A stretch of 64,000 bases of DNA from Tardiphaga sp. P9-11 (GCF_008329525.1 NZ_NPKQ01000002.1:1178001-1242000), one strand, 5' to 3'; shown: positions 1 through 8,714, counted from the first letter of the stretch. A program made the numbers and translations. Notes: generated by a model not told the origin, from the sequence alone.

Positions 1-1011
1 AACTGGCGCATCGAGCCGAACCTGGCCGCTCAAGTGACGCTCGGCGACACCAGTGCATCGGTCGCAGGTGCGCGCATCAATGTGCCGGCACAGGTCAAGC
101 CGATGATCGACAATGCGGTCAACGAGCAGATCGCCGCCGTGCAGCAGCGGCTGCGCAACGATCCGGCTTTCGAGCAAAATGCCCGGCGCGAATGGGCCAA
201 GCTCTGCAGGTCGATTCCGCTGCAGGGAGCGAGCGCGTTGCAAAGTCTGTTCCTCGAACTAAAGCCAACGCGTGCCGTTGCTGCCCAGCCGCGCATCGAC
301 GCCAGCAATATGACGCTGACGCTCGGCGTCGAAGCCGAAACACGCGTGACCTCAACACAGACGCAGCCGAATTGTCCGTTCCCTGCCACACTCGCCATCG
401 TGCCGCCCGGCCCCGGCAAACTCAGCATCGGTGTGCCCGTGGACATGCCGTTCACCGAACTGAACAAGATCATCGAGGCGCAGCTCGCCGGCAAGACATT
501 CCCGGAAGACAATTCCGGTGCGGTCGCGGTGACGGTGAAGAAGGCAACTGTCTCGGCCTCCGGCGACCGCCTGCTCATCTCGTTGCTGGTGAATGCCAAG
601 GAGAAGCAGAGCTGGTTCGGCCTCGGCGGCGAAGCAACCGTCCATGTCTGGGGCAAGCCCGCGCTCGATCAGGCGGCACAGACGCTGCGCTTCACCGATC
701 TGGAACTCGCCGTTGAATCTGAAGCGGCCTTCGGCCTGCTCGGTGCAGCGGCGCGTGCAGCCATGCCATTGCTGCAGAAGACGCTGGCCGAACGTGCGAC
801 CATCGATCTGAAGCCCTTTGCCTCGAATGCGCAAAAGAAGATCGCCGCCGTCATCGCGGATTTCCAGAAGAACGAAAACGGCATCCGCGTCGGCGCCGAA
901 ATCAGCAGCCTCCGCCTTGGTGGCATCGCTTTCGATTCCAAGACGCTACGGGTGATCGCGGAAGCCGACGGCGCCATCAATGTGAATGTGACGGCGTTGC
1001 CCAATCTGTAA
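1..1011 (+). CDS. DUF4403 family protein, C-terminal part
   Basis: The reading frame is open from base 1, so the gene starts outside the window and only about the last 336 residues are present. The visible part matches the DUF4403 family of envelope-associated proteins of unknown function: alternating beta-rich stretches, a KLSIGVPVDMPFTELN segment typical of a lipid-binding-like fold, and a C-terminal region ending in NVNVTALPNL. No membrane segment is seen in the retained part; any signal peptide would lie upstream. The next gene, a periplasmic binding protein, starts 125 bases downstream on the same strand with its own ribosome binding site. The family assignment rests on recognition of sequence style; no role can be given. 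Confidence 0.72.
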   Translation, partial: NWRIEPNLAAQVTLGDTSASVAGARINVPAQVKPMIDNAVNEQIAAVQQRLRNDPAFEQNARREWAKLCRSIPLQGASALQSLFLELKPTRAVAAQPRIDASNMTLTLGVEAETRVTSTQTQPNCPFPATLAIVPPGPGKLSIGVPVDMPFTELNKIIEAQLAGKTFPEDNSGAVAVTVKKATVSASGDRLLISLLVNAKEKQSWFGLGGEATVHVWGKPALDQAAQTLRFTDLELAVESEAAFGLLGAAARAAMPLLQKTLAERATIDLKPFASNAQKKIAAVIADFQKNENGIRVGAEISSLRLGGIAFDSKTLRVIAEADGAINVNVTALPNL

Positions 1012-1136
1012 GGCCCCACGAATCGACCGATCACGGAAAACTGCTCTGCCTCGTTCTTGCCCCTCAAAATGAACGGGCGCAGGGTGCTGGCGCTAGCCAA
1101 GCTGCACAAGCAGCGAGAAGCCCAGGGAGCACGCCC

Positions 1137-2354
1137 ATGAAGTCACTTACCGCCACAGTTGTGGCCGGCCTTGCTATTGCATTCATATCTTCGACTGCCC
1201 ACGCTCAAATTTCAGACGACGTCGTCAAGATCGGCGTGCTGACGGACATGTCGAGCCTGTACGCGGACGCCACCGGCAAGGGGTCGGTTGTTGCGACCGA
1301 AATGGCCGTCGCCGACCATGGCGGCAAGGTCAAAGGCAAGCCGGTGCAGGTGATTTCTGCGGACCATCAGAACAAGCCCGACGTCGGCGTCAACATCGCG
1401 CGTAACTGGTACGACAACGACAAGGTCGACGCGATCTTCGATGTGCCGACATCGTCTGTCGCACTGCCGATCTCGGCATTGACCCGCGAGAAGAACAAGA
1501 TTCACATCAATTCCGGCGGCGGCAGTTCGGACATCACCGGCGCGCAATGTTCGCCGAACACCGTGCACTGGACCTATGACACCTATGCACTCTCGAATGT
1601 TGCCGGAAAGGCGATGGTGAAGCGAGGCGAAGACAGCTGGTTCTTCATCACGGCCGATTACGCATTCGGCGCGGCGCTGGAGCGCGATGCTGCCAATGTC
1701 GTGAAGGAGACCGGAGGCAAGGTGATCGGCGCGGTCAAGCATCCACTCAACTCGTCGGACTTCTCCTCGTTCCTGCTGCAGGCTCAGGCCTCCAAGGCCA
1801 AGGTGGTTGCGCTGGCCAATGCCGGCGGTGACACCACGAATGCGCTGAAACAGGCTGCGGAATTCGGGATTATCAAGGGTGGCCAGAAGATGATCGCGCT
1901 GCTGCAGGAGATCACCGACACGCACGCTCTCGGGATCAAAGAAGCGCAAGGCCTGATCGCTACCGACGCATTCTATTGGGACATGAATGACGAGACCCGC
2001 GCCTTCTCCAAGCGGTTCAATGAGAAGGTCGGGCATATGCCGACGATGATCCAGGCTGGTCTCTATTCGGCGACCATGCACTACCTGAAGGCCATCGACG
2101 CGATCGGTACCGACGAGGCGCCAAAAGTGATGGCACAAATGAAGGCTACGCCGATCCACGACTTCTTCGCCAAGAACGGAAAAATCCGCGAGGATGGCCG
2201 CATGGTTCACGAGATGTATCTGTTCGAAGTGAAGAAGCCTGAAGAGTCCAAGGGTGAATGGGATCTCTATAAGCTGCTTGCAGAAGTCCCCGGCGACGAA
2301 GCGTTCCGTCCGCTTGACAAAGGCGGCTGCCCGCTGGTGAAGGACAAGTCATAG
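1137..2354 (+). CDS. LIV-type ABC transporter substrate-binding protein (orphan)
   Basis: A 405-residue periplasmic binding protein of the Peripla_BP_6 (LivJ-like) type. The N-terminus is a classical signal peptide (KS, hydrophobic core, cleavage near STAHAQ, about residue 24). The mature protein starts with VVKIGVLTDMSSLYAD and contains the two-lobe pattern of the family, with a central ADYAFGAALE segment. Proteins of this family deliver amino acids, short-chain amides or aromatic acids to LivHMGF permeases. No permease or ATPase gene adjoins it, so the substrate is unknown. The start has GGGAG about 9 bases upstream. A hairpin terminator follows about 30 bases after the stop. Confidence 0.9.
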   Translation: MKSLTATVVAGLAIAFISSTAHAQISDDVVKIGVLTDMSSLYADATGKGSVVATEMAVADHGGKVKGKPVQVISADHQNKPDVGVNIARNWYDNDKVDAIFDVPTSSVALPISALTREKNKIHINSGGGSSDITGAQCSPNTVHWTYDTYALSNVAGKAMVKRGEDSWFFITADYAFGAALERDAANVVKETGGKVIGAVKHPLNSSDFSSFLLQAQASKAKVVALANAGGDTTNALKQAAEFGIIKGGQKMIALLQEITDTHALGIKEAQGLIATDAFYWDMNDETRAFSKRFNEKVGHMPTMIQAGLYSATMHYLKAIDAIGTDEAPKVMAQMKATPIHDFFAKNGKIREDGRMVHEMYLFEVKKPEESKGEWDLYKLLAEVPGDEAFRPLDKGGCPLVKDKS

Positions 2355-2380
2355 AACGGCAGTAACCGCTAATCGCTACG

Positions 2381-2416
2381 AAAAGGGCGCGCCTGGAAAT
2401 CGGACGCGCCCTTCTC
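2381..2416. terminator. Bidirectional intrinsic terminator
   Basis: A stem AAGGGCGCG (2383-2391) pairs with CGCGCCCTT (2405-2413), with A-rich bases before and TTCTCATTT after. It lies between the convergent binding-protein gene and the PRC-barrel gene, so it can end transcription from both sides. Confidence 0.75.
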
Positions 2417-2442
2417 ATTTACTTAAACTACGCTGGACCGCC

Positions 2443-2994
2443 TTAGGTCGAATACTTGAACTCGGGCATCGCCTTCAGCTGATCCTTGCTGGCGCCGCTC
2501 AACACCGCATGGTCGGGATACCAGGGGTTCGCCTTGGCCGGCGCAGCGGCTGTGGGAGCTGCCCCCGAGGTGGCTGCGCCCGTGGTCATGCCGCTTGGCG
2601 GCGATGTCGACTTCATGCCCGACGAACCGCCAGTCGATGAGATAGTTGTCGCGACCGGTTCGTTCACGAATTTGATCTTGTCATAAGGCACGGCGATCAG
2701 GCGTTCGCCGACACCGAGGAAACCACCGACGCCGATCACCACCGCCTTGATGTTCCCCTGCTTGTCGGTCAGGAGATCGTTGATCGAACCGAGGCTCTCA
2801 TTGGCTTCGTTATACACGCTCAAACCGACCACCTTCGATGTACGCCAGTTACCATTGAACGTCACATCGGATGCGGTGACCGGCGCAGCGGCGGTGGCTG
2901 TCGTCGTTGTCGTAGTGCTTGGGCTCTGCGCGAACGCCGCGGTTGCCAGCAGCGCCGAACCAACGATACCAGCCGTCATATATTTCCTGAACAT
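2443..2994 (-). CDS. Secreted PRC-barrel domain protein
   Basis: 183 residues if translation starts at the ATG at 2994, chosen because AGGAGG lies 5 bases upstream and the protein then begins with a good signal peptide (MFRKYMTAGIVGSALLATAA, cleavage after FAQ). After a Thr/Ala-rich linker comes a PRC-barrel domain (about residues 45-110: NWRTSKVVGLSVYNEANESL, then NIKAVVIGVGGFLGVGERLI). The C-terminal third is rich in Ser, Thr, Gly and Ala. PRC-barrel proteins of this kind are common in rhizobial relatives; their role is not established. A good EcfG-type promoter lies just upstream, suggesting membership in the general stress regulon. Confidence 0.85.
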   Translation of the reverse strand: MFRKYMTAGIVGSALLATAAFAQSPSTTTTTTATAAAPVTASDVTFNGNWRTSKVVGLSVYNEANESLGSINDLLTDKQGNIKAVVIGVGGFLGVGERLIAVPYDKIKFVNEPVATTISSTGGSSGMKSTSPPSGMTTGAATSGAAPTAAAPAKANPWYPDHAVLSGASKDQLKAMPEFKYST

Positions 2995-3027
2995 ATGTTC
3001 CTCCTGTCGTTGTGGATGTCCGAAACC

Positions 3028-3052
3028 AACGCGGAGGTACAATGACAGTTCC
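3028..3052 (-). promoter_or_regulatory. EcfG-type general stress promoter
   Basis: On the minus strand GGAAC (3052-3048), 16 bases, then CGTT (3031-3028). This matches the alphaproteobacterial sigma-EcfG consensus GGAAC-N16/17-CGTT. Transcription would start near 3020, giving a short leader before the PRC-barrel gene at 2994. Confidence 0.7.
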
Positions 3053-3073
3053 GGTTCCAGCCAGAATTGGTCG

Positions 3074-3451
3074 TTAGAATTCGCCCCAATAGGGTGCAAC
3101 ACCGTAGTGGCGGTGCAGTGCTTCTTCCTGCGACCTGTCGCCCCAGTCGAATTCGCGCTGCTCGGTAAATGACGGTGCGCTGCGCAATTCCTCTTCGCTG
3201 ATATCAAGTTGATAGGCATCGAGCTTGCGATCAAAGGCCAATCGCGCCCAGGGCAGTGGCAGCAGATTTGCACCGAGGCCGAGAAAGCCGCCGAAGCTGA
3301 GGATCGCGTAGAATACTTTGCCGCTGATCTTGTCGATCATCAGCCGCTCGATATGGCCGATGCGCTCACCGTTTGGACGCCGCACCGCCGTTCCTTCGAT
3401 CCGATCACTCGCAATCAGGCTATGCGGCTTCATCATGACATCGGGTGTCAT
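3074..3451 (-). CDS. PRC-barrel domain protein
   Basis: 125 residues starting at the ATG at 3451, preceded by GGAGG at 5 bases; a GTG four codons earlier overlaps that ribosome binding site and is less likely. The PRC-barrel spans about residues 10-85: HSLIASDRIEGTAVRRPNGE, a VFYAILSFGGFLGLGANLLP core and a conserved PLPWARL segment. There is no signal peptide, so it is probably cytoplasmic, unlike its secreted neighbour 79 bases downstream on the same strand. The adjacency of two PRC-barrel genes, each with a GGAAC-type promoter, suggests co-regulation in the stress response. Molecular function unknown. Confidence 0.85.
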   Translation of the reverse strand: MTPDVMMKPHSLIASDRIEGTAVRRPNGERIGHIERLMIDKISGKVFYAILSFGGFLGLGANLLPLPWARLAFDRKLDAYQLDISEEELRSAPSFTEQREFDWGDRSQEEALHRHYGVAPYWGEF

Positions 3452-3483
3452 TGTCGCCTCCACAAATCAATTGAAGGGATAAC

Positions 3484-3508
3484 AATGAACAGACGTGATC
3501 CTTGTTCC
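3484..3508 (-). promoter_or_regulatory. Possible EcfG-type promoter (one mismatch)
   Basis: On the minus strand GGAAC (3508-3504), 16 bases, then CATT (3487-3484), one base off the CGTT consensus. It sits 33 bases upstream of the cytoplasmic PRC-barrel gene, in the same arrangement as the better site at 3028-3052. Confidence 0.45.
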
Positions 3509-3562
3509 GGCAAAGGTCTGGAAAAGTAGAAACTCGGAAGAAAAACTTGGAAGGAAATGCGC

Positions 3563-3604
3563 AAAAAAAGAACCACCACCTTTCCCTTTCAAGAAAGATG
3601 GTGG
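3563..3604 (-). terminator. Intrinsic terminator of the Ser/Thr-rich gene
   Basis: Reading leftward, CCACCATCTTTC (3604-3593) pairs with GAAAGGTGGTGG (3584-3573) with one mismatch and an 8-base loop, followed by TTCTTTTTTT. A textbook terminator 35 bases beyond the stop of the gene at 3639-4241. Confidence 0.8.
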
Positions 3605-3638
3605 CGTCGCCTTGGTTGTCCGCCTCGCGGTCGTACTA

Positions 3639-4241
3639 TCAGGTCTGGTAGTCGATCAGCAGCGCAGTGAAGGACGTCTTGCTGCTGGATGCCGTCGCGT
3701 TGGTCCCGCTCGCGCTGTAGGAGGTCGAGGACGAGGCCTCCAGCGACTGCTTCAGCGAGTCCAGGAACTGCTTCATGATATCGGAGACACTACTCGTACT
3801 GTCTGTAGTGTCTGTACTGTCTGTACTATCGGTGCCGTTGCTGCTACCGGCGCTGTCCGACGGCGGAGGGCCGCCGGAACCGCCGCCCCGATGTGGACCG
3901 CCGGCGCCGCGAGCGCCGCCCGGTCCGCCATCGGCAAAGGCCGACTTGAACACACCCTGCAATTCGGTGGCCTGGTCCGAGGTTAGCTTGCCGCTAGAAA
4001 CCTGGGCACTGACCAGGTCGTCGATCTTCGATTTGAGGTCGTCGGGTGACGGCCGGGTGCCGCTGCTCTGGCCCGAACGGTCGGCCTGCAGCGACGAGTC
4101 GATATCGGTTAAAGCAGAGGACAGCGCATCCTGATCGCCGCTGCTGATCTTTCCGGAGGAAAGCTCGGCCTGCAGCTCCTGCTGCAGTTTCTGAAGGGGG
4201 GATTGGTAGGAACTGCTGGACGCAGCCGAGATAGAGGTCAT
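3639..4241 (-). CDS. Ser/Thr/Gly-rich hypothetical protein
   Basis: 200 residues from the ATG at 4241, which has TTGGAG 7 bases upstream. The protein has an N-terminal Ser-rich stretch, a helical region (PLQKLQQELQAELSSGKIS), an EF-hand-like or dockerin-like spacing of Asp residues (SSGDQDALSSALTDIDSS), a Gly/Pro/His-rich linker, a low-complexity run of DSTDSTDTTDST and a C-terminal helix QFLDSLKQSL. No signal peptide is obvious. Similar Ser-rich proteins occur in Bradyrhizobium relatives, but I cannot name a function. The gene is monocistronic, with its own terminator, and diverges from the two-component operon at 4412. Confidence 0.7.
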   Translation of the reverse strand: MTSISAASSSSYQSPLQKLQQELQAELSSGKISSGDQDALSSALTDIDSSLQADRSGQSSGTRPSPDDLKSKIDDLVSAQVSSGKLTSDQATELQGVFKSAFADGGPGGARGAGGPHRGGGSGGPPPSDSAGSSNGTDSTDSTDTTDSTSSVSDIMKQFLDSLKQSLEASSSTSYSASGTNATASSSKTSFTALLIDYQT

Positions 4242-4411
4242 GATCTGCTCCAAGGTGCTTGCTTAGTGCTCGCAACTTGCGGTTAACCTTCTTAACGAGG
4301 TCTTGTTATTGCCTTGCTGACATGTTGCGGGTTGTTGCGCCCCGGACACCAGCAATAGTCCGAAACAAAAAACTTCTGCAGCCCGCGCCGATCCCGGCCA
4401 AAAGAGTTCGC

Positions 4412-5149
4412 ATGGCAAACGTACCGAACATCCTGGTCGTAGAAGACGACCGCGAAACCCGTACGCTGATCGCGAAGTATCTGCGTACCAATTCCTGCAA
4501 CGTCACCACCGCTGCCGACGGGCGCGAGATGGAAAAGGTGATGGCCGACACCCGTGTCGACCTGCTGATCCTCGACGTGATGCTGCCCGGCGAAGACGGC
4601 CTCAGCCTGTGCCGCAAGGTCCGCGCTGAGTCGCAACTACCGATCATCATGCTGACCGCGCGCGGCGAAGATGTGGACCGCATCCTCGGCCTCGAAATGG
4701 GCGCCGATGATTACCTGCCAAAGCCCTTCAATCCGCGCGAACTGCTCGCACGCATCAATGCGGTGCTGCGCCGACAGGCCACGGCGCTCAATGCCAGCGC
4801 CACGCCGAATGCCACGGCGCTGTCATTCGCTGGCTGGCAGATTGACCTGCGCCTTCGCGAATTGCGCAATCCCGAAGGCGCGCGCGTCGCCATGACGTCG
4901 GCCGAATTCGATCTGCTGCGTGCCTTTGTCGAGCGCTCGGGCCGTGTGCTGTCCCGTGACAGCCTGCTCGATCTCACACAAGGCCGCAGCGCCGGATCAT
5001 TCGAACGCAGCATCGACGTGCTCGTGAGCCGGATCCGTCGCAAGATCGAGGTCGACCCGCAGGACGCGCAAATGATCAAGACCGTGCGTTCGGGCGGCTA
5101 CATGTTTACGCCGACGGTGGAAGCGGTCGCGACTGCAACGACCAACTAG
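4412..5149 (+). CDS. OmpR-family response regulator
   Basis: 245 residues from the ATG at 4412 (MANVPNILVVEDD); longer in-frame starts give an N-terminus unlike any receiver domain. The receiver domain has the acidic pocket E11-D12-D13, the phospho-acceptor D55 (in LLILDVMLPGEDG), T82 and K104 (LPKPF). A C-terminal winged-helix domain (about 140-235) contains the MTSAEFDLLRAFVERSG and RSIDVLVSRIRRKIE motifs of the OmpR/PhoB DNA-binding fold. The sensor kinase gene follows 10 bases after the stop, so this is a two-component operon. The stimulus and target genes cannot be read from the sequence. Confidence 0.93.
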   Translation: MANVPNILVVEDDRETRTLIAKYLRTNSCNVTTAADGREMEKVMADTRVDLLILDVMLPGEDGLSLCRKVRAESQLPIIMLTARGEDVDRILGLEMGADDYLPKPFNPRELLARINAVLRRQATALNASATPNATALSFAGWQIDLRLRELRNPEGARVAMTSAEFDLLRAFVERSGRVLSRDSLLDLTQGRSAGSFERSIDVLVSRIRRKIEVDPQDAQMIKTVRSGGYMFTPTVEAVATATTN

Positions 5150-5159
5150 TTTCATCGAG

Positions 5160-6482
5160 ATGTTCAGCGTCCTCAATCTGCGTCGGATCAGCGGCCAGAT
5201 CACCGCCCTGGTGGTGATGTCGATCGTGGCTATCCACATCGTCCTCTCGCTGCTGTTCACACTGATGCGGCCAGACCCGAATGATCAGCAGCGGGATCGT
5301 GGCCACGGTGAGTTGCTCGCGATCGTTCGCTTGCTGAAGGCCACACCGATCGCCGATCGCCCGGAACTGCTGGTCAATCTGAAAAACGCCTTTCCCAAGT
5401 TCGACATCCGGCCGGTCCCTCCGGGTGCAGCGGCCATCGCCGACAACGGCCCCGACTATCCGCGCCACAGCTTACGCCGGCTGCTTGGCTCCGACGCGCG
5501 ACTGCTGACGATCGATGGCGCGCCGGACCGGATCGGGATCACCCTCCCGGACGGCGAAAGGTTCTCCTTCAATAGCCTGCCGGAGCGGCGACCAGGCTTC
5601 TTTCTGGGCGGTCCCTGGGTTCTGACGTTTCTGTTTGTCGTGATCAGCCTGACATTGCTGGGCCTGTGGGCAGCGCGCATGCTGGCGGCACCGCTTTCGG
5701 CCTTTGCGAAAGCGGCCGAAGAATTCAGCCTCAGCGGCTCGGCCGAACCTCTCCCCGAACGCGGCCCCGAAGAAATTCGATCGGTGGCACGCGCTCTGAA
5801 CCGAATGCGGGAGCGTATCGGCACACTCATCGACGACCGCACCAAGATGCTGGCCGCGATCAGCCACGACCTGCGCACGCCGATCACCCGGCTGCGGCTG
5901 CGCTCGGAATTCATCGAGGACGACGGCCATCGCCGTCACATGCTGCGCGACCTCGACCAGATGCGATCGATGCTCGAAGCTGTGCTGTCGTTCCTGCGCA
6001 ACGACCGCCGGTTGGAAGAGATGACGCTGACGGATATCGCCACAACCCTGCAGCTGATCGCCGACCAATTCGCCGACATCGGCCATATGGTGACCTATCA
6101 GGGTCCGTCCCATGCCATGGCGATGGCAAGGCCCGACGATCTGCATCGCGCGGTGACCAACCTGGTCGAGAACGCCGTGAAGTTCGGCTCCGAAGCGAAT
6201 ATCTCTCTGACAATGTCCGAGAGCGGCGCCATCATCGACGTCGCCGATGACGGTCCCGGCATTTCCGATGCACAGAAGAGCGCGATGCTGCAGCCTTTCG
6301 TGCGCGGCGACGACGCTCGCAACATGGATCATGAAGCTGCCGGCTTCGGCCTCGGCCTGTCGATTGCCCGCGCCGTAACGCTGGCCCATGGCGGCGAATT
6401 GACGCTGCTGGATCGTCAGCCGCGTGGCCTGATCGTCCGTATCACGCTGCCCGCACGCGATACGGACAGAGCCGCAGCGTAG
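5160..6482 (+). CDS. Sensor histidine kinase, EnvZ-like
   Basis: 440 residues. Order of parts: transmembrane segment 1 (about 15-36), a periplasmic domain of about 115 residues, transmembrane segment 2 (about 152-172), a HAMP linker (to about 225), a HisKA dimerisation domain with phospho-acceptor H236 in ISHDLRTPITRLRLR, and a HATPase_c domain with N-box NLVENAVKFG, G1 box DVADDGPGI and G2 box GFGLGLSIARAV. It should phosphorylate the response regulator encoded just upstream. The periplasmic region has no motif that reveals the signal. It ends 3 bases before the stop of the convergent membrane-protein gene. Confidence 0.93.
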   Translation: MFSVLNLRRISGQITALVVMSIVAIHIVLSLLFTLMRPDPNDQQRDRGHGELLAIVRLLKATPIADRPELLVNLKNAFPKFDIRPVPPGAAAIADNGPDYPRHSLRRLLGSDARLLTIDGAPDRIGITLPDGERFSFNSLPERRPGFFLGGPWVLTFLFVVISLTLLGLWAARMLAAPLSAFAKAAEEFSLSGSAEPLPERGPEEIRSVARALNRMRERIGTLIDDRTKMLAAISHDLRTPITRLRLRSEFIEDDGHRRHMLRDLDQMRSMLEAVLSFLRNDRRLEEMTLTDIATTLQLIADQFADIGHMVTYQGPSHAMAMARPDDLHRAVTNLVENAVKFGSEANISLTMSESGAIIDVADDGPGISDAQKSAMLQPFVRGDDARNMDHEAAGFGLGLSIARAVTLAHGGELTLLDRQPRGLIVRITLPARDTDRAAA

Positions 6483-6485
6483 CGC

Positions 6486-7973
6486 TCAGTTCGCCTTCAC
6501 CGCAGGCGCGACGCTGTGGACCGCCCCCGGCTTGCGCAGATGAACCGTGGCGATGTCATCGCTATAGACCTTCTCCCAGCCATCGACACGATCGAGCAGC
6601 TTGGTCGCCGCGCTCTGGGTTCGCAGCAAAGTCGCTTCGATGTCGTAATCCTTCAGCAGCCGGAACAGATTGTCAGGCTCCATCAGGCCGCTGGCATTGT
6701 TGTGCTCGACCATCAGCTTGGTCCCAAACAATTCGGTACGGCCATCAATGAAGGTCTGCACACCACGCGCGATCAGGTAGCCGCCGAAGTCGTAGTCGTT
6801 GAACACGCGGCTGAGGTTAAGCTTCTGGAGTTCAGTCACCGCCTTTGCGGGCGCAGCCTCCTCACGCGGCACGTAGCGCTGCACAGAGGCCAGTGCGAAT
6901 GTCCCGGCGATCAGGCAGATCACGATGCCGGCCAACAACAGGTTCCGAGACGGCGAAGCATGATCGGCTTCCGGCATCCAAGGTCCGCCAATCTGCCGGC
7001 CGAGCGGCGCTGCCAGCACCAGCGGCGCCAGCAGCGCCAGCACTTCGGCGTTGCGCACATGGCTGAGAGCCATGAACACGAAGCCAGTCACGAGCACAAT
7101 GCGCATCGGCGGCAGTGTGATGCCGCGCCATAGCGCCAGTGCGAACGCGACCAACACAGTCAGTTCCAGCGGCCCGGCATGATTGAAATTCGCAGGCCGC
7201 CATTCGCCGATCAGTGCCAGCGCTTCACCGAGATTGAGAATGCGACGTGACGCCAGCAGCGCGTCCCAGCCATAAGGCGTCACGCAACTCGCCACGAGCG
7301 CGGCCATGCCGAACAGCGCCCAGCGCAGCAGCAGCGCGCGCTGCATCGTCTTCGGTGCATGCCAGATCGCATCGATCCCGATCGGGCCGATCAGCGCCAA
7401 TCCGAGAATGAAGCCGCCGTGCAGATTGGCCCATAGCGCCATCAGCGGCAGCAGCCAGAACGATGGCACGCTCTTGCGATCCATCGCATTCACGAGGCCG
7501 GCGACCCATGCCACCATGACCGGCATCGCCAGCAGATGCGGCCGCGCAACAACATGCCCTGCCATCAGCGCCAGGGCGGTCGCGACGAAAATGATCGTCG
7601 CCGCGGCGGGTAGACGCTCATCGAGAAAGCGCGCCAGCAGCGCCATTGTCACGGCCAGGGCAGCGACAGCAAGAACCACCACGCCGGTCCAGCCAGCGCC
7701 AGCATAGGCGACCGCGTAGAGAACTTGAGCCAGCCACTGTGTGGAAATCCATGGCTGGCCATACATCGTGAACGAATAGATATCCGTCGTCGGCACCGCG
7801 TGATGATCGAGGATCCACTGCCCGACTGCGATTTGCCAATACGCGTCCGGATCTCTCAGGAGGGCGTTGCCTGCCGCGAGCCACAGCGTATAGACCGCAA
7901 TCCCCGCCCAGAGCGGGAGTAGCCCGTGCATCGTCTTGCGGGTCTCAGAGGAATGGGTGGCGGACATCGTCAT
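6486..7973 (-). CDS. Polytopic membrane protein, GT-C glycosyltransferase-like
   Basis: About 495 residues from the ATG at 7973 (alternatives at 7967 and further upstream; the N-terminus is uncertain). At least ten hydrophobic helices follow a short cytoplasmic tail. Just after the first helix comes LLRDPDAYWQIAVGQWILDH and then PTTDIYSFTMYGQPWISTQW, the pattern of an extracytoplasmic loop with an acidic D-x-D-like site seen in GT-C glycosyltransferase-like membrane proteins. The C-terminal soluble part (NDYDFGGYLIARGVQTFIDG) resembles that of the same proteins in Bradyrhizobium. By family analogy it may transfer sugars from a lipid carrier, but substrate and reaction are unknown. No glycan genes adjoin it. 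Confidence 0.7.
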   Translation of the reverse strand: MTMSATHSSETRKTMHGLLPLWAGIAVYTLWLAAGNALLRDPDAYWQIAVGQWILDHHAVPTTDIYSFTMYGQPWISTQWLAQVLYAVAYAGAGWTGVVVLAVAALAVTMALLARFLDERLPAAATIIFVATALALMAGHVVARPHLLAMPVMVAWVAGLVNAMDRKSVPSFWLLPLMALWANLHGGFILGLALIGPIGIDAIWHAPKTMQRALLLRWALFGMAALVASCVTPYGWDALLASRRILNLGEALALIGEWRPANFNHAGPLELTVLVAFALALWRGITLPPMRIVLVTGFVFMALSHVRNAEVLALLAPLVLAAPLGRQIGGPWMPEADHASPSRNLLLAGIVICLIAGTFALASVQRYVPREEAAPAKAVTELQKLNLSRVFNDYDFGGYLIARGVQTFIDGRTELFGTKLMVEHNNASGLMEPDNLFRLLKDYDIEATLLRTQSAATKLLDRVDGWEKVYSDDIATVHLRKPGAVHSVAPAVKAN

Positions 7974-8191
7974 GCGCGGCATGCCCCTGGAAAGTCGCAA
8001 GAAAAGCGCTGGAATACCGCAGCAAACCACGACAGGGCATAATTTGGGGTAAATACCGGGCGGAACTCGCGAATCTGGCCTACAGAAAGACGCAATTCGA
8101 GCCCTAATCCCGGATAATTGAATCAGATGGTTTAGGCCGTCTGAAAGGCTGCCTCCGCTACTGGCGGAGAGCGAAGTTTTCGAGACCATTC

Positions 8192-8698
8192 ATGAAACGT
8201 ATTTCTCTGTCCTTGGCGACGATTCTGGCTGTTGCCGCTCTTCCGCAACTGGCATCCGCGCAGCAGCGTGCCGACTACGACGCCATGGTTGCCACCCATG
8301 CCCAGGCCAATGGCGTGCCCGAGGCGCTGGTGCACCGTGTGATCGTGCGCGAAAGCAAGTATCACCCCAATCTGATCGGCCGCGGCGGCACCATCGGCCT
8401 GATGCAGATCAAGCTCGCGACCGCGCGCGGCGTTGGCTATACCGGCACCGCCGAAGGCCTCCGCGATCCCAACACCAATCTCACTTACGCGGTGAAATAT
8501 CTCGCCGGCGCCTACCGCGCCGCGAACGGCAATCACAACCGCGCGGTGTCCTACTATGCCGGCGGCTACTACTATGCCGCCAAGCGCCAGCGCCGTGAAG
8601 TTTCCGCGCCGCCGCATCAGCCACTCTTCGCCAAGGACGCCGAGCGCCTGCAGCTGCAGAACACGGCCAATGCCAACGCCCAGGCTCCGAAGCCGTAA
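8192..8698 (+). CDS. Small secreted lytic transglycosylase (SLT domain)
   Basis: 168 residues with a signal peptide (cleavage near LASAQ, about residue 24). The mature part is a compact Slt-type lysozyme-like domain: catalytic Glu in VIVRESKYHPN, then GLMQIK, AEGLRDPNTNLTYAVKYLAG and a final AVSYYAGGYYYAAK segment with the family's Tyr-rich motif. Enzymes of this type cleave the glycan strands of peptidoglycan and leave 1,6-anhydromuramic ends. It stands alone between the divergent membrane-protein gene and the thiamine operon. At this small size it may act with an envelope machine or simply in wall turnover. Confidence 0.88.
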   Translation: MKRISLSLATILAVAALPQLASAQQRADYDAMVATHAQANGVPEALVHRVIVRESKYHPNLIGRGGTIGLMQIKLATARGVGYTGTAEGLRDPNTNLTYAVKYLAGAYRAANGNHNRAVSYYAGGYYYAAKRQRREVSAPPHQPLFAKDAERLQLQNTANANAQAPKP

Positions 8699-8714
8699 TT
8701 GTACGTGATCGGGT

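Noticed and set aside
1212-2210. Open frame on the minus strand inside the first binding-protein gene
   Set aside because: It is antisense to a well-supported gene and its composition (His- and Arg-rich, no domain) is that of a shadow frame.
3790-3840. Tandem repeats suggesting a CRISPR or satellite
   Set aside because: They are short imperfect units inside a coding frame without spacers, so they are low-complexity coding repeats.
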